Source: Bacillota bacterium (GTDB lineage Bacteria; Bacillota; Clostridia; Monoglobales; Firm-18). From it: a stretch of DNA of 64,000 bases. Position 1 is the first letter of the stretch. Every line of letters begins with the position of its first letter. Position numbers and translations under genes: made by a program. The stretch spans positions 1 through 64,000 of the forward strand of contig JALOAJ010000011.1 in NCBI GenBank assembly GCA_023228885.1, given 5' to 3'. A model generated the notes under the pieces. That model searched no databases and was not told where the DNA came from. It worked only from the letters and a program-made list of their open reading frames with translations. This document shows positions 35,594 to 46,222 of the stretch, in pieces.

Positions 35594-36427
35594 TTGGCAA
35601 TAAAAAAATATAAACCGACAACACCTTCACGCCGCTTTATGACGGTATCAACCTTCTCCGATATAGATAAAGTTCAACCGGAAAAGTCATTGATAGTTAG
35701 CTTAAAAAGCAAGGCCGGAAGGAATAATCAAGGTAAAATTACGGTGCGCCACCGCGGAGGCGGCGTAAAAAGAAAATACAGGATAATAGACTTCAAACGG
35801 GATAAAGACGGCATGAGCGCAGAGGTTCTTTCAATAGAGTATGACCCTAACAGAAGCGCAAACATTGCGTTGGTGCAATATGAAGACGGCGAAAAAAGAT
35901 ATATTTTGGCGCCGCTTGGGCTTAAAAAGGGCGTAACCATTATGTCAGGCACAGGCGCGGATATTATTCCCGGCAGCTGTCTTGAAATTAAAGATATACC
36001 GGTTGGAACGCTGATACACAACATTGAGCTGTACCCCGGCAAAGGCGGTCAGTTTGCGCGCAGCGCCGGCAATTACGCGCAGCTTATGGCAAAAGAAGGC
36101 GATTATGCTCAAATAAGGCTTCCCTCCGGCGAGGTTAGAATGGTTAGATGTAATTGCAAAGCGTCGATAGGGCAAGTCAGCAATCCCGACCACGAAAATA
36201 TTACGGTGGGTAAGGCAGGCAGGAAAAGGCACATGGGCTTTCGTCCGACCGTTCGCGGCAGCGCTATGAACCCTAATGACCATCCGCACGGCGGCGGCGA
36301 AGGTAAGGCGCCGATAGGTATGCCGTCACCGGTAACGCCATGGGGCAAACCCGCAATGGGTCTTAAAACCAGAAAAAAGAGAAAAGCCTCGGATAAATTT
36401 ATTGTTAAACGCAGATATTCCAAATAA
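35594..36427 (+). CDS. rplB: 50S ribosomal protein L2
   Basis: 277 residues. [17 protein letters not shown] at the N-terminus, SRHRGGG-like [17 protein letters not shown], and the C-terminal [18 protein letters not shown] with the histidine close to the peptidyl transferase centre. TTG start 8-9 bases after GGAG; the in-frame GTG nine bases upstream lies inside the ribosome site. Confidence 0.98.
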   Translation: MAIKKYKPTTPSRRFMTVSTFSDIDKVQPEKSLIVSLKSKAGRNNQGKITVRHRGGGVKRKYRIIDFKRDKDGMSAEVLSIEYDPNRSANIALVQYEDGEKRYILAPLGLKKGVTIMSGTGADIIPGSCLEIKDIPVGTLIHNIELYPGKGGQFARSAGNYAQLMAKEGDYAQIRLPSGEVRMVRCNCKASIGQVSNPDHENITVGKAGRKRHMGFRPTVRGSAMNPNDHPHGGGEGKAPIGMPSPVTPWGKPAMGLKTRKKRKASDKFIVKRRYSK

Positions 36428-36499
36428 TGCAACAAGAGTTATGCGGTTAAATGCGATGCATAATAAACTAAAGCAGTTTTTGAAAGGAGGAAAACAGAT

Positions 36500-36778
36500 A
36501 TGGGACGCTCGGTTAAAAAAGGACCTTATGTTAGTGAAGTTTTATTGCACAGAGTAAACGCTATGAACAAATCCGGCGAGAAAAGAGTTCTTAAAACATG
36601 GTCAAGGGCTTCTACCATTTTTCCGGAAATGGTTGGACACACAATTGCGGTTCACGACGGAAGGAAACATGTGCCGGTTTATATAACAGAGGATATGGTA
36701 GGTCACAAATTTGGCGAATTTGCCCCGACACGGGTATTTAGAGGGCATGCGGGTGCAAAAACGACAAGCGTTAAATAA
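36500..36778 (+). CDS. rpsS: 30S ribosomal protein S19
   Basis: 92 residues. [39 protein letters not shown] and [11 protein letters not shown] are diagnostic of S19, which contacts S13 in the 30S head. GGAGG nine bases before ATG. Confidence 0.98.
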   Translation: MGRSVKKGPYVSEVLLHRVNAMNKSGEKRVLKTWSRASTIFPEMVGHTIAVHDGRKHVPVYITEDMVGHKFGEFAPTRVFRGHAGAKTTSVK

Positions 36779-36803
36779 TCCTATTTGAAAGGAGGCGGCA
36801 ATA

Positions 36804-37433
36804 ATGCAAAATGTTGCAGTTGCAAAACACAATCATTTAAGAATATCTTCCCGTAAGGTTAAAATTGTTATAGATTTAATCCGAAACAAGCCGGTAGCCA
36901 TGGCGCTTGGGATACTTCGTTCAACACCTAAGGCGGCAAGCGAGCCGGTTGAAAAATTATTGCTCTCAGCGGTGGCAAATGCTGAAAATAACCATAACAT
37001 GAATGTTGACGCCTTGTATGTTGCGGAAATATTTGCAAACCAAGGTCCGACGATGAAAAGAATCCGCCCGCGGGCGCAAGGCAGAGCGTTTAGAATACTA
37101 AAGCGCACAAGCCACATAACAATTGTGCTAAAGGAGAAGGAAACTCCCGAGGCGCCGCTTACAAAAGGAAAAGATAAAAAAGCGGCAAAGGCAGCGGATA
37201 AAAAAAGCACAAAAGCGCAAACCAAGGCAACAAAAGCTGTTGATGCCGAAGTAGCGCCGGAAAAAGCCGAAAAACAGCAAGAGAAAAAATCAACGCAAAA
37301 AGCTGCCGCAAAAACCAAAGAGCCAAAGAAAGAAACAGCTCCTGCCAAAAAGGCGAAAAGCCCCAAGGCAGAGGAAAAGGCTAAGGTAAATGATGCGGAA
37401 AATACAAAAGCGGACGAACCCGCAGAAAAATAA
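36804..37433 (+). CDS. rplV: 50S ribosomal protein L22 with a long Lys/Ala/Glu tail
   Basis: 209 residues. Residues 1-112 are standard L22 ([57 protein letters not shown]). The last 96 or so residues are a low-complexity, probably disordered extension rich in Lys, Ala, Glu and Thr ([16 protein letters not shown] onward). Bacterial L22 normally ends near residue 110-115. The tail would emerge from the L22 globular domain on the ribosome surface; its function is unknown. AAAGGAGG ribosome site. Confidence 0.97.
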   Translation: MQNVAVAKHNHLRISSRKVKIVIDLIRNKPVAMALGILRSTPKAASEPVEKLLLSAVANAENNHNMNVDALYVAEIFANQGPTMKRIRPRAQGRAFRILKRTSHITIVLKEKETPEAPLTKGKDKKAAKAADKKSTKAQTKATKAVDAEVAPEKAEKQQEKKSTQKAAAKTKEPKKETAPAKKAKSPKAEEKAKVNDAENTKADEPAEK

Positions 37434-37454
37434 GCATAGATAAGGAGGTAGATT

Positions 37455-38144
37455 ATGGGACAAAAGGTACATCCTCATGGATTAAGAGTCGGAATAATAA
37501 AGGATTGGGATTCTCGATGGTATGCGAATGATAAGGATTTCGGCGATAGCATTGTAGAGGATTTTAAAATAAGAAAGTTTTTAAAGAAGGCGCTTTATCA
37601 GGCGGCAGTTTCAAAGATAGAAATCGAGAAAAAGGCAAATAAGGTTAGAATATTTATACATTCGTCAAAGCCGGGCATTATTATCGGCAAAGGCGGTCAA
37701 GAAATAGAAAAGCTGAAGGTTCGCTTGCAAAAGCTTGTCGGAAAAGAAATTTATTTAAATATTGTAGAAGTTAGAAATGCTGACCTTGACGCACAGCTTG
37801 TTGCCGAAAACATTGCATCATCCCTTGAACGGCGAATTTCTTTCAGAAGGGCAATGAAAAGCGCCATGGGCAGAACGATGAAAATGGGTGCAAAGGGTAT
37901 AAAAACAAACTGCTCGGGGCGTTTGGGCGGCGCGGAAATAGCCCGTTCGGAGCATTACCGGGAAGGCACTATTCCTTTGCAGACATTAAGGGCCGACATA
38001 AGCTATGGCTTTGCTGAGGCAAACACCACATACGGTAAAATCGGCGTAAAGGTTTGGATATATAAAGGTGAGGTTCTGCCGGAAAGCAAAACAAGCCAAG
38101 GTGTGGAAGGAGGAAGTAAAAATGCTGTCTCCAAAAAGAGTTAA
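37455..38144 (+). CDS. rpsC: 30S ribosomal protein S3
   Basis: 229 residues. [20 protein letters not shown] at the N-terminus; the KH domain [13 protein letters not shown]; and the C-terminal GCSGRL-like [18 protein letters not shown]3 forms part of the mRNA entry channel and helicase. Its 3' end overlaps rplP by 23 bases. Confidence 0.98.
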   Translation: MGQKVHPHGLRVGIIKDWDSRWYANDKDFGDSIVEDFKIRKFLKKALYQAAVSKIEIEKKANKVRIFIHSSKPGIIIGKGGQEIEKLKVRLQKLVGKEIYLNIVEVRNADLDAQLVAENIASSLERRISFRRAMKSAMGRTMKMGAKGIKTNCSGRLGGAEIARSEHYREGTIPLQTLRADISYGFAEANTTYGKIGVKVWIYKGEVLPESKTSQGVEGGSKNAVSKKS

Positions 38145-38547
38145 ATACCGCAGAGTTATGCGTGGCAGAATGAAGGGCAGAGCAACAAGGGGAAACGCAG
38201 TAACATACGGTGATTATGGGTTGCAGGCATTGGAGCCGGGTTGGATTACCGCAAATCAAATTGAGGCTGCTCGTATAGCGGCAACTCGCTATATACGAAG
38301 GGGCGGTCAAGTATGGATTAAAATATTCCCCGATAAGCCTGTAACTAAGAAACCCGCAGAAACACGAATGGGAAGCGGTAAAGGCTCCCCCGAGTATTGG
38401 GTTGCGGTTGTTAAGCCGGATAGAGTATTATTTGAAATAGGCGGTGTAAGCGAAGATGTTGCACGCGAGGCAATGCGCCTTGCATCCACTAAAATGCCTA
38501 TTAAATGCAGATTCATCCGAAAAGAAGGCGAGGGTGCAGATGTATGA
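38122..38547 (+). CDS. rplP: 50S ribosomal protein L16
   Basis: 141 residues. [35 protein letters not shown] and [25 protein letters not shown] block are L16, which helps position the A-site tRNA. ATG at 38122 follows GGAGGAAG; it overlaps rpsC and shares ATGA with rpmC. Confidence 0.97.
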   Translation: MLSPKRVKYRRVMRGRMKGRATRGNAVTYGDYGLQALEPGWITANQIEAARIAATRYIRRGGQVWIKIFPDKPVTKKPAETRMGSGKGSPEYWVAVVKPDRVLFEIGGVSEDVAREAMRLASTKMPIKCRFIRKEGEGADV

Positions 38548-38744
38548 AAACAAGTGAACTTAGAAATTTAACGGTGGTTGAGCTTTTGGATAAGCTCAAA
38601 AGCTTTAAAACGGAACTTTTTAATTTAAGATTTCAGCAAGCTACAAACCAGCTCGATAATCCGATGCGAATAGTTGAAGTTAGGCGTACAATTGCAAGGA
38701 TTAACACACTCATCAAAGAAGAAGAGCTAAAAGCTGCTAAATGA
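38544..38744 (+). CDS. rpmC: 50S ribosomal protein L29
   Basis: 66 residues. [20 protein letters not shown] and [18 protein letters not shown] identify L29 near the tunnel exit. ATG overlaps the rplP stop (ATGA), so translation is coupled. Confidence 0.96.
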   Translation: MKTSELRNLTVVELLDKLKSFKTELFNLRFQQATNQLDNPMRIVEVRRTIARINTLIKEEELKAAK

Positions 38745-38758
38745 GGAGGGATAACAAG

Positions 38759-39016
38759 TTGTCAGAACGAAATAACAGAAAAATCAGAACCGGTAAGGTT
38801 GTAAGCGATAAAATGGATAAAACCATAACAGTTTCGATTGAGGACAGCGTGAAGCATCCTTTGTATAAAAAGGTTATAAAGCGCACCTATAAATTAAAGG
38901 CTCATGACGAAAAAAATGAGTGCAAAACAGGTGACAAGGTTAAAGTTATGGAAACAAGGCCGCTTTCAAAAGATAAGCGGTGGAGGCTTGTCGGTATAAT
39001 CGAAAAGGCGCAGTAA
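38759..39016 (+). CDS. rpsQ: 30S ribosomal protein S17
   Basis: 85 residues. [19 protein letters not shown] and the [20 protein letters not shown] block are S17, an early 16S-binding protein. TTG start at 38759 with GAGGAGGG 8 bases upstream; the ATG at 38741 overlaps the rpmC stop but precedes the ribosome site. Confidence 0.97.
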   Translation: MSERNNRKIRTGKVVSDKMDKTITVSIEDSVKHPLYKKVIKRTYKLKAHDEKNECKTGDKVKVMETRPLSKDKRWRLVGIIEKAQ

Positions 39017-39050
39017 CTTTCACTAATTCCAGAAAGGAGGAATTACATCT

Positions 39051-39419
39051 ATGGTACAAAAAGAGTCACGACTTAAGGTTGCTGATAATACAGGCGCTAA
39101 AGAACTGCTTTGCATTACCGTTTTGGGCGGCTCTGTGCGGCGTTACGGCAATGTCGGAGATGTAATAGTCGCTTCGGTAAAAAAAGCAATGCCCGGTGGG
39201 GTTGTTAAAAAAGGTGAGATTGTAAAGGCAGTAATAGTCCGTTCGGTAAAAGGTGTCAGAAGGCAAGACGGTTCATATATAAAGTTTGATGAAAACGCGG
39301 CGGTAATAATCAGGGACGATAAAAACCCCAGAGGTACGCGCATTTTTGGTCCGGTGGCAAGAGAGCTTCGCGACAAGGAATATATGAAAATTCTTTCTTT
39401 GGCACCCGAAGTCCTATAA
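39051..39419 (+). CDS. rplN: 50S ribosomal protein L14
   Basis: 122 residues, full length. [18 protein letters not shown], then [19 protein letters not shown] and [19 protein letters not shown]14 lies at the subunit interface and is the RsfS docking site. AAAGGAGG upstream. Confidence 0.98.
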   Translation: MVQKESRLKVADNTGAKELLCITVLGGSVRRYGNVGDVIVASVKKAMPGGVVKKGEIVKAVIVRSVKGVRRQDGSYIKFDENAAVIIRDDKNPRGTRIFGPVARELRDKEYMKILSLAPEVL

Positions 39420-39465
39420 ACCAATCGGCGTTTGCAAAAACCCGATTTAAGGAGGTTAGCAAAGA

Positions 39466-39786
39466 GTGAACAAGAAAATGCATATTAAAAAAGGCGACAA
39501 TGTTGTTGTGCTATCAGGCAAGGACAAGGGCAAAAAGGGAAAAGTTTTATCTGTTATACCCAAAAAAGATTCGGTCATTGTGGAAGGCATTGCAATGGCT
39601 GTTAAGCATAGGAAACCAAGGCGGGCCGGCGAAGAAGGCGGTCTGATTCATCAAGAGGCATCTATAAAGGCATGTAAGGTTATGCATCTTTGCCCCAAAT
39701 GCGGGCGACCCACACGAATTGGCAAGCAGACGCTTGAATCGGGCGAGGTTGTCAGGGCATGTAAGCATTGTGCAGAGATAATTTAA
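39466..39786 (+). CDS. rplX: 50S ribosomal protein L24
   Basis: 106 residues. KOW motif [21 protein letters not shown]-terminal zinc-ribbon-like pairs [11 protein letters not shown] and CKHC, seen in Clostridia L24. L24 is one of two 50S assembly initiators. GTG start after AAGGAGG. Confidence 0.97.
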   Translation: MNKKMHIKKGDNVVVLSGKDKGKKGKVLSVIPKKDSVIVEGIAMAVKHRKPRRAGEEGGLIHQEASIKACKVMHLCPKCGRPTRIGKQTLESGEVVRACKHCAEII

Positions 39787-39820
39787 TCGCATGTACATGT
39801 AAAGGAGGAAAAGCTGAGTT

Positions 39821-40363
39821 ATGGCGAGAATGAAAGATTTTTACGATAAAGAAGTAGCGCCGGCGCTTATGAAAAAATTCAACTACAAAAATGCGATGGA
39901 AATTCCGCGGCTTGAAAAAATAGTAGTGAATATGGGCGTAGGCGATGCTAAAGATGATGCAAAGGCAATGGAAGCGGCGGCAAGCGACTTGGCGCTTATA
40001 ACGGGTCAAAAGGCAATTGTTATAAAGGCGAAAAAGTCGGTGGCGGCATACAAACTTCGTGCAGGAATGAATGTAGGCTGCAAGGTTACACTTCGCGGCA
40101 CTCGGATGTATGAGTTTTTAGATCGTTTGTTTAATGTCGCACTTCCGCGTGTTCGTGATTTTCGCGGCATTAATCCCAACTCCTTTGATGGTAGGGGCAA
40201 TTATACTTTTGGTATAAAAGAGCAGCTTATTTTTCCCGAAATCAACTACGATAAAGTTGATAAAATTCGGGGAATGGATATAGCTTTTGTTACAACCTCA
40301 AAGACGGACGAGGAAGCAAAAGAGCTGATGTTATTGATGGGTGCACCGCTGAGCCGTAGCTGA
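39821..40363 (+). CDS. rplE: 50S ribosomal protein L5
   Basis: 180 residues. [20 protein letters not shown] near the start, [19 protein letters not shown], and [19 protein letters not shown]5 anchors 5S rRNA in the central protuberance. AAAGGAGG upstream. Confidence 0.98.
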   Translation: MARMKDFYDKEVAPALMKKFNYKNAMEIPRLEKIVVNMGVGDAKDDAKAMEAAASDLALITGQKAIVIKAKKSVAAYKLRAGMNVGCKVTLRGTRMYEFLDRLFNVALPRVRDFRGINPNSFDGRGNYTFGIKEQLIFPEINYDKVDKIRGMDIAFVTTSKTDEEAKELMLLMGAPLSRS

Positions 40364-40420
40364 TTTATACGGATGCCGTTTTAATGACGGGCGTATTTTA
40401 TACACGAGGAGGATTAATTA

Positions 40421-40606
40421 GTGGCTAAAAAGGCAATGATTTTAAAACAGCAAAGAACACCAAAATATAAAGTTCGGGCTTATAATCGCTGCAAAATCTG
40501 TGGCAGACCGCATGCATACCTTAGAAAATACGGTATATGCAGAATTTGTTTCAGAGAGCTTGCTCATGAAGGCAAAATACCCGGCGTTAAAAAGGCAAGC
40601 TGGTAA
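40421..40606 (+). CDS. rpsN: 30S ribosomal protein S14, zinc-binding type
   Basis: 61 residues, the short type-Z form. [19 protein letters not shown] then [17 protein letters not shown] holds the two CXXC zinc pairs. GTG start after GAGGAGG. A 171-base gap with a hairpin separates it from rpsH. Confidence 0.97.
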   Translation: MAKKAMILKQQRTPKYKVRAYNRCKICGRPHAYLRKYGICRICFRELAHEGKIPGVKKASW

Positions 40607-40683
40607 AAAGCGGCTCACACTTTATGCAGCCGCGGCGTAAAACCGCATATAATATTTGTTTAGCGCTAAATTTAGCGGCTGTG

Positions 40684-40709
40684 ACAGGCAACTTTTTTGC
40701 CTGTGTTTT
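40684..40709 (+). other. Hairpin with T-run between rpsN and rpsH
   Basis: ACAGGCAA (40684-40691) pairs with TTGCCTGT (40697-40704), then GTTTT. It resembles a partial terminator inside the operon and may reduce read-through into rpsH. Confidence 0.5.
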
Positions 40710-40777
40710 AAAAGAAAGCGGTATAAGCACTTATGTAAAGAGTTATCGGTAACTCTTATACTGGAAGGAGGTTCATT

Positions 40778-41176
40778 ATGCAAACAACAGACCCAATTGC
40801 GGATATGTTAACAAGAATAAGAAATGCAAACGATGCAAGGCATGATACTGTTGACGTTCCGGCATCCAATATGAAAAAATCAATGGTGAAGATTTTGTTT
40901 GAAGAAGGATATATTAAAAGATACGAAATTACGGATGACAACAGGCAGGGTAACATCAGGATTTGGCTTAAATACGGCGAAAGCAAAAGGCAAGTGCTAA
41001 TCGGTCTTAAAAGGGTTTCAAAGCCGGGGCTTAGAGTTTATGCCAACCGTGATGAGCTGCCAAAGGTTTTAAAGGGGCTCGGAATAGCAATAATTTCGAC
41101 CTCGAAAGGAATTATGACTGATAAAAAGGCAAGACGAGAAAATGTGGGTGGAGAGGTACTTGCATTTATTTGGTAA
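40778..41176 (+). CDS. rpsH: 30S ribosomal protein S8
   Basis: 132 residues. [19 protein letters not shown], then [20 protein letters not shown] and the C-terminal [14 protein letters not shown]8 binds the centre of 16S rRNA and represses spc genes in E. coli. AAGGAGG upstream. Confidence 0.98.
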   Translation: MQTTDPIADMLTRIRNANDARHDTVDVPASNMKKSMVKILFEEGYIKRYEITDDNRQGNIRIWLKYGESKRQVLIGLKRVSKPGLRVYANRDELPKVLKGLGIAIISTSKGIMTDKKARRENVGGEVLAFIW

Positions 41177-41215
41177 GCCTTAGCTTACAGAGCAATTATG
41201 TTGGAGGTGAAAGGT

Positions 41216-41761
41216 ATGTCACGAGTTGGTAAAATGCCTGTTGTTATTCCGACCGGGGTTGATTTTAACATAAAAGATAACAATTATGCAACTGTCAAAG
41301 GTCCGGGCGGCACACTTGAACAACAGCTGCATACAGATATGATAATTAAAATTGACGGCGCAGAGGTGGTGGTTGAACGCCCATCAGATGCAAAAATTCA
41401 CAAATCACTTCACGGTCTTACTCGGGCGCTTGTTGCAAATATGGTGGAAGGCGTTACAAACGGTTATGTTAAAAAACTTGAAATAACCGGTGTGGGATAT
41501 AGGGCGCAAAAGCAAGGAAATAAATTGGTGCTTGCGGTTGGGTATTCTCATCCTGTTGAAATAGAGGAACCAAGCGGCATAACAATAGAGGTTCCTGCTC
41601 CAACCCAAATAATCGTTAAGGGTATAGATAAACAGGCAGTGGGTCACATAGCGGCGGTAATTCGGGCCAAAAGACCACCTGAGCCATATAAGGGCAAGGG
41701 GATTAAATATGCCGGAGAACACATCAGGCGTAAGGAAGGCAAATCCGGGGTTAAGAGCTAA
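41216..41761 (+). CDS. rplF: 50S ribosomal protein L6
   Basis: 181 residues. [17 protein letters not shown], the VKGPGG loop, [19 protein letters not shown], and the C-terminal [17 protein letters not shown] motif. L6 supports the GTPase centre. The ATG at 41216 has GGAGGTG upstream; the frame is open 18 bases earlier. Confidence 0.97.
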   Translation: MSRVGKMPVVIPTGVDFNIKDNNYATVKGPGGTLEQQLHTDMIIKIDGAEVVVERPSDAKIHKSLHGLTRALVANMVEGVTNGYVKKLEITGVGYRAQKQGNKLVLAVGYSHPVEIEEPSGITIEVPAPTQIIVKGIDKQAVGHIAAVIRAKRPPEPYKGKGIKYAGEHIRRKEGKSGVKS

Positions 41762-41804
41762 AAAGCTTTTTGACGGGCGGTATTTAAGAAAAGGAGTAAT
41801 GAAG

Positions 41805-42167
41805 ATGATTAAGAAAAACAAAAGCAATGTTGCACGAAAAAGGCGCCATCTTCGTGTTCGCAGAAAAATATCCGGAACAATGCAATGTCCCCGATTGAAT
41901 GTTTATAGAAGCCTAAAAAATATATATGCCCAAATTATAGATGATGTAAAAGGCGAAACATTGGCATTTGCATCTACCCTTGATTCGTCATTAAAAGAGG
42001 GGTATGGAGGCAATATCGATGCAGCGACCGCTGTGGGCAAGCTTATTGCGGAAAAGGCGCAGGCGGCAGGCATTAAAAAGGTTGTGTTTGACAGGGGCGG
42101 CTATTTGTACCACGGTCGTGTGAAAAGCCTTGCAGAGGGCGCTCGTGAAGGTGGTTTGGAATTTTAA
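41805..42167 (+). CDS. rplR: 50S ribosomal protein L18
   Basis: 120 residues. [37 protein letters not shown] and the C-terminal [20 protein letters not shown]. Binds 5S rRNA with L5. ATG 41805 is 8 bases after AGGAG; the longer open frame runs back into rplF. Confidence 0.97.
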   Translation: MIKKNKSNVARKRRHLRVRRKISGTMQCPRLNVYRSLKNIYAQIIDDVKGETLAFASTLDSSLKEGYGGNIDAATAVGKLIAEKAQAAGIKKVVFDRGGYLYHGRVKSLAEGAREGGLEF

Positions 42168-42191
42168 TACTAAGGTTAGGAAGGTGAGCTT

Positions 42192-42722
42192 ATGGCAAAG
42201 AAAATAGATGCGGGGACACTTGATATAAAAGAAAGAGTTGTCACCATTAACCGTGTTGCCAAGGTTGTAAAGGGCGGAAGAACATTTCGTTTTACAGCGC
42301 TCGTTGTTGTTGGCGATGAAAACGGTAATGTCGGCTCAGGTATGGGCAAGGCGGCTGAAATTCCTGATGCAATACGAAAAGGGATTGAAAACGCCAAAAA
42401 GAATATGATAAATGTTCCAATTGTTGGCACTACGATACCCCATGAAGTTATAGGCAAATATTGCGCAGGAGAAGTGCTGTTAAAACCGGCATCGGAAGGT
42501 ACCGGCGTTATAGCGGGCGGTTCGGCGCGTGCTGTTTTAGAGCTTGCGGGCATTCGCGATATTCGTGCAAAGTCACTCCGCTCAAACAACGCACGCAATG
42601 TTGTTTACGCCACAATGCAAGGGTTGTCGGCTCTTTGCAACGATGAAATGGTAGCAAAAAGGCGCGGTATTACGGTGAGCCAAGTTTACAAGGGCAAAAC
42701 TGACGAACCGGCTAACGCTTAG
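42192..42722 (+). CDS. rpsE: 30S ribosomal protein S5
   Basis: 176 residues. [20 protein letters not shown], the [20 protein letters not shown] double-stranded RNA-binding segment, and [21 protein letters not shown]5 acts in decoding fidelity at the mRNA entry. Confidence 0.98.
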   Translation: MAKKIDAGTLDIKERVVTINRVAKVVKGGRTFRFTALVVVGDENGNVGSGMGKAAEIPDAIRKGIENAKKNMINVPIVGTTIPHEVIGKYCAGEVLLKPASEGTGVIAGGSARAVLELAGIRDIRAKSLRSNNARNVVYATMQGLSALCNDEMVAKRRGITVSQVYKGKTDEPANA

Positions 42723-42795
42723 ACGCGAAGTTTATATAATTAATTACAGTCAGCCGCTATACTTAATATTTCGGTCGGCTTAAGGAGGAAACAAG

Positions 42796-42978
42796 GTGGC
42801 TAAGAAAATCAAGATAACTCTGATTAAGAGCGCTATCGGGCAAAAGAAAGATCAAATAGCTACTGTAAAAGCGCTGGGGCTGAATAAAATCCGCAGTGAG
42901 GTTACACATGACGACACTCCTCAGGTTAGAGGAATGGCAAAAAAAATAGAACATTTAGTATCAATTCAAGAGGTATAA
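42796..42978 (+). CDS. rpmD: 50S ribosomal protein L30
   Basis: 60 residues. [20 protein letters not shown] then [23 protein letters not shown] start with AAGGAGG upstream. Confidence 0.96.
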   Translation: MAKKIKITLIKSAIGQKKDQIATVKALGLNKIRSEVTHDDTPQVRGMAKKIEHLVSIQEV

Positions 42979-43006
42979 CGCACATTATAAAAGGAGGTGT
43001 GGCAAG

Positions 43007-43447
43007 ATGAAACTTTGTGAATTGTCACCTGTTGCCGGTTCTGTGAAAGAATCAAAAAGAAAAGGCAGAGGTCGCTCAAGCGGGAGCGGTAAAACATCAG
43101 GCAGAGGGCAAAAAGGTCAAAAGTCAAGGAGCGGCGGCGGTGTTCGCCCGGGCTTTGAAGGCGGTCAAATGCCTTTGGCCAGACGCCTTCCCAAGCGCGG
43201 CTTTACAAATATTTTTGCAAAGCAATATGTTGAGGTAAATATTGATGCTTTAAACAAATTCGATTCCGGCACCGAAATAACCGCCGAATTTTTAAAAGAG
43301 GCGGGTGTTATTTCTAAAATTAAAGACGGAATTGTTATACTTGCAAAAGGGGAGCTTAACAAAAGCTTGAACATTAAGGCAAAAAGATTTTCCAAGGCAG
43401 CAAAAGAAAAAATCATCAACGCCGGCGGAAAGGCAGAGGTGATATAA
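43007..43447 (+). CDS. rplO: 50S ribosomal protein L15
   Basis: 146 residues. [40 protein letters not shown] and the [21 protein letters not shown]-terminus. Late 50S assembly protein. Its stop touches the TTG start of secY. Confidence 0.97.
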   Translation: MKLCELSPVAGSVKESKRKGRGRSSGSGKTSGRGQKGQKSRSGGGVRPGFEGGQMPLARRLPKRGFTNIFAKQYVEVNIDALNKFDSGTEITAEFLKEAGVISKIKDGIVILAKGELNKSLNIKAKRFSKAAKEKIINAGGKAEVI

Positions 43448-44731
43448 TTGCTGCAAACAATTAGGAACGCATGGAAAATCCCTGAACTTAGAAAAAAGAT
43501 TATATTTACTTTTTTTATGCTGTTGATTTTTCGACTGGGCACATTTGTTCCCGTTCCGTTTATAAGCAGGGAAGCTATGAAAGAGATGATACAAAAAACA
43601 GGTGAAGGTTCGCTGCTTAGCTTTCTTGACACATTTTCGGGCGGCGCATTCGGCAACGCCACAATATTTGCAATGAGCATAACGCCGTATATTAACGCAT
43701 CAATCATCATGAACCTGCTGACCGTTGCAATTCCGGCACTTGAACGCCTTTCAAAAGAAGGCGAGGAGGGTAGGAAGAAAATTGCACAGTGGTCACGTTA
43801 CTTGACGGTGGTGCTTGGGTTTATTCAAGCGGTTGGTTTGTATTTTACTCTGGCGAATGCAAGAGCGGTTTCGACCGCCGGTTGGAATTCCGGTATAACA
43901 ATTGTGCTAACTTTCACTGCCGGAACAGCCTTTCTAATGTGGCTGGGGGAGCAAATCAGCGAAAAGGGGATAGGAAACGGCATATCGCTGTTGATTTTTG
44001 CGGGGATAGTTTCGCGTCTTCCGGTAATGGTGAGCACCCTTGTTGCCAGTTACAAGGCTGAGGCATTAAATGTAATAACAATATTAGGAATTATAATTGT
44101 TGCAGTTGTTGTTATAGCAATTGTTGTTGCAATGAATAACGCAGAGCGGCGCATACCGGTGCAATATTCAAAAAGGGTAGTGGGTCGTAAAATGTACGGT
44201 GGTCAAAGCACTCATATACCGATTAAAATATTGGCTGCCGGCGTAATTCCGATTATATTTGCAATGAGCATAATGGCTTTTCCGGGCACACTTGCAGGGT
44301 TTTTCGGAAAAACTGCAACAAGCGGCGGGTTTGTGGGTTGGGCGTTGAAGCTTTTATCGCCTGCCAGCACTTTTTACGCAGCATTTTACTTTTTATTGAT
44401 TATTTTCTTCACTTATTTTTATACGGCAATACAGTTTAACCCTGTTGAAATTGCCAACAACATGAAGAAAAACGGCGGGTTTATTCCGGGCTTTCGCCCC
44501 GGCAAACCGACAAGTGATTTTATCGCCAGGGTACTATCTAAAATCACTATTGCGGGTGCGATATTTTTGGGTTTGATTGCAGTCTTTCCTATAATATCCA
44601 CACGGGCAACGGGAATTAATATAAGCATTGGCGGAACATCCATTCTTATCGCAGTTGGCGTTGCTCTTGATACAGTTAAACAAATGGAATCCCAAATGCT
44701 AATGCGGCATTATAAAGGGTTTTTGGAGTAA
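43448..44731 (+). CDS. secY: Preprotein translocase subunit SecY
   Basis: 427 residues with ten membrane segments. RLGTFVPVPFI, the plug-helix region GGAFGNATIFAMSITPYIN, GEQISEKGIGNGISLLIFAG, RRIPVQYSKRVVG and ADNMKKNGGFIPG-like block. Forms the protein-conducting channel with SecE (at 53887 on the other strand). TTG start 6 bases after AGAGGTG, with no gap to rplO. Confidence 0.97.
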   Translation: MLQTIRNAWKIPELRKKIIFTFFMLLIFRLGTFVPVPFISREAMKEMIQKTGEGSLLSFLDTFSGGAFGNATIFAMSITPYINASIIMNLLTVAIPALERLSKEGEEGRKKIAQWSRYLTVVLGFIQAVGLYFTLANARAVSTAGWNSGITIVLTFTAGTAFLMWLGEQISEKGIGNGISLLIFAGIVSRLPVMVSTLVASYKAEALNVITILGIIIVAVVVIAIVVAMNNAERRIPVQYSKRVVGRKMYGGQSTHIPIKILAAGVIPIIFAMSIMAFPGTLAGFFGKTATSGGFVGWALKLLSPASTFYAAFYFLLIIFFTYFYTAIQFNPVEIANNMKKNGGFIPGFRPGKPTSDFIARVLSKITIAGAIFLGLIAVFPIISTRATGINISIGGTSILIAVGVALDTVKQMESQMLMRHYKGFLE

Positions 44732-44816
44732 GAACTTCGTTGAAACGCATTAATGTAAGAAAAGATTTCTACAATCGAAATTTTTTCTACCGTTGCGTTA
44801 TAAAAGGGGAAACATT

Positions 44817-45458
44817 ATGAATATGTTGATAATGGGGGCGCCGGGAAGCGGCAAGGGAACGCAAACAACATCACTTGTAAAAAGGCTTAATATTCCCGCA
44901 ATATCCACCGGCGAAATGATGAGGGAAGCAATCTCAAAAGGAAACGAAACAGGCGTAATTGCTGCAAAATATATCAATAATGGTATGCTCGTTCCCGATG
45001 ATATTATGATAGACATAGTTTTGGAGCGGCTTAATGCGGACGATTGCAGAAATGGTTATATTTTGGATGGTTTTCCCCGGACATTGGAACAGGCGCAGGC
45101 TATGGATAATGCCGGTATAAATGTAGATGTTGCTGTTTTTATGGATGTTTCTGACGAGGTAGTGTTAAAAAGGCTAAGCGGCAGGCGTGTATGCAACAGA
45201 TGCGGAGCCACCTATCATATAACTTCCCTGCCTTCGGCAAAAGGCGATGTATGCCAGTTTTGCAGTACACCGCTTACGATTAGGGCGGACGACAAACCGG
45301 AAACGGTTAAAAAACGCCTTGGGGTATACAAACGGCAAACGGGGCCTGTAATTGATTATTACGCGCAAAAAGGGTTGCTTTTAACGGTTGATGCAGATGG
45401 GGATGTTGAGAAAATCTCAGATTATATCATATCAGCCATTAGCAGGTTTCAAATATGA
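44817..45458 (+). CDS. adk: Adenylate kinase, zinc-LID type
   Basis: 213 residues. P-loop GAPGSGKGTQT, the AMP site ISTGEMMRE and DGFPRTLEQAQA, and a LID with four cysteines (CNRCGATYH...CQFCS) that bind zinc as in Gram-positive enzymes. Converts ATP + AMP to 2 ADP. The ATG at 44817 has AAAGGGG upstream. Its TGA overlaps the map ATG. Confidence 0.97.
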   Translation: MNMLIMGAPGSGKGTQTTSLVKRLNIPAISTGEMMREAISKGNETGVIAAKYINNGMLVPDDIMIDIVLERLNADDCRNGYILDGFPRTLEQAQAMDNAGINVDVAVFMDVSDEVVLKRLSGRRVCNRCGATYHITSLPSAKGDVCQFCSTPLTIRADDKPETVKKRLGVYKRQTGPVIDYYAQKGLLLTVDADGDVEKISDYIISAISRFQI

Positions 45459-46207
45459 TTACAATAAAATCTGCAAAAGAAATTGCAAAAATGCAAAAAG
45501 CGGGTGAAATAGTGGCGCTTGCGCATAATGCGGTGTCAAAAGCGATTTGTGCCGGAATAAGCACCGAGGAGCTTGACTCCATTGCGCATGATGTGATTGT
45601 ATCAAAAGGCGCTACACCTTCGTTTTTAGGTTATGGCGGTTTCCCCAAAAGCATTTGCGCCTCAATAAACAATGTTGTAATTCATGGAATACCGTCAAAA
45701 GACATTGCGCTAAAAGAAGGAGACATCATAAGCATTGACATTGGAGCATACTATGATGGGTATCATGGCGATAGCGCGGCAACATACGGTGTGGGTGAAA
45801 TTACGGATACCGCAAAGCTTTTGATAGAAACGGCTAAAAAAGCATTTTATGCAGGTGTGGAAAATGCAAGGCAAGGGCAGCGCATGGGCGATGTTTCAGC
45901 GGCGATACAGCAGTATGTCGAAAAGAAGGGTTTTTCAATTGTCCGTGATTTTGTGGGGCATGGCATCGGAAAGGCGTTGCACGAACAACCGGAGGTTCCG
46001 AATTTTGGTACGGCAGGCACAGGTCATCGGCTGTATCCCGGAATGACAATTGCGGTTGAACCGATGATTAACGCAGGCGGTTGGGAAGTTAAGGTTGAAA
46101 AGGACGGTTGGACGGTTGTTACAATCGATGGTTCGCTTTCAGCGCATTATGAGCATTCAATTGCCGTCACACATGGAGAGCCGCTGCTGCTTACGGTGGA
46201 AAGGTAG
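45455..46207 (+). CDS. map: Methionine aminopeptidase, type I
   Basis: 250 residues. Metal ligands appear in DIGAYYDGYHGDSAATY (two Asp), GHGIGKALHEQPEVPN (His), AVEPMIN (Glu) and the C-terminal HYEHSIAVT (Glu). Removes initiator methionine. Four-base overlap with adk (ATGA) gives coupling. Confidence 0.97.
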   Translation: MITIKSAKEIAKMQKAGEIVALAHNAVSKAICAGISTEELDSIAHDVIVSKGATPSFLGYGGFPKSICASINNVVIHGIPSKDIALKEGDIISIDIGAYYDGYHGDSAATYGVGEITDTAKLLIETAKKAFYAGVENARQGQRMGDVSAAIQQYVEKKGFSIVRDFVGHGIGKALHEQPEVPNFGTAGTGHRLYPGMTIAVEPMINAGGWEVKVEKDGWTVVTIDGSLSAHYEHSIAVTHGEPLLLTVER

Positions 46208-46222
46208 AATGGGGTGACTTTT

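Noticed and set aside
36833..37366. 177-codon open frame on the minus strand
   Set aside because: It mirrors the low-complexity tail of rplV; the Lys/Ala/Glu codons give a Phe/Ala/Ser-rich antisense frame. No ribosome site or homology.
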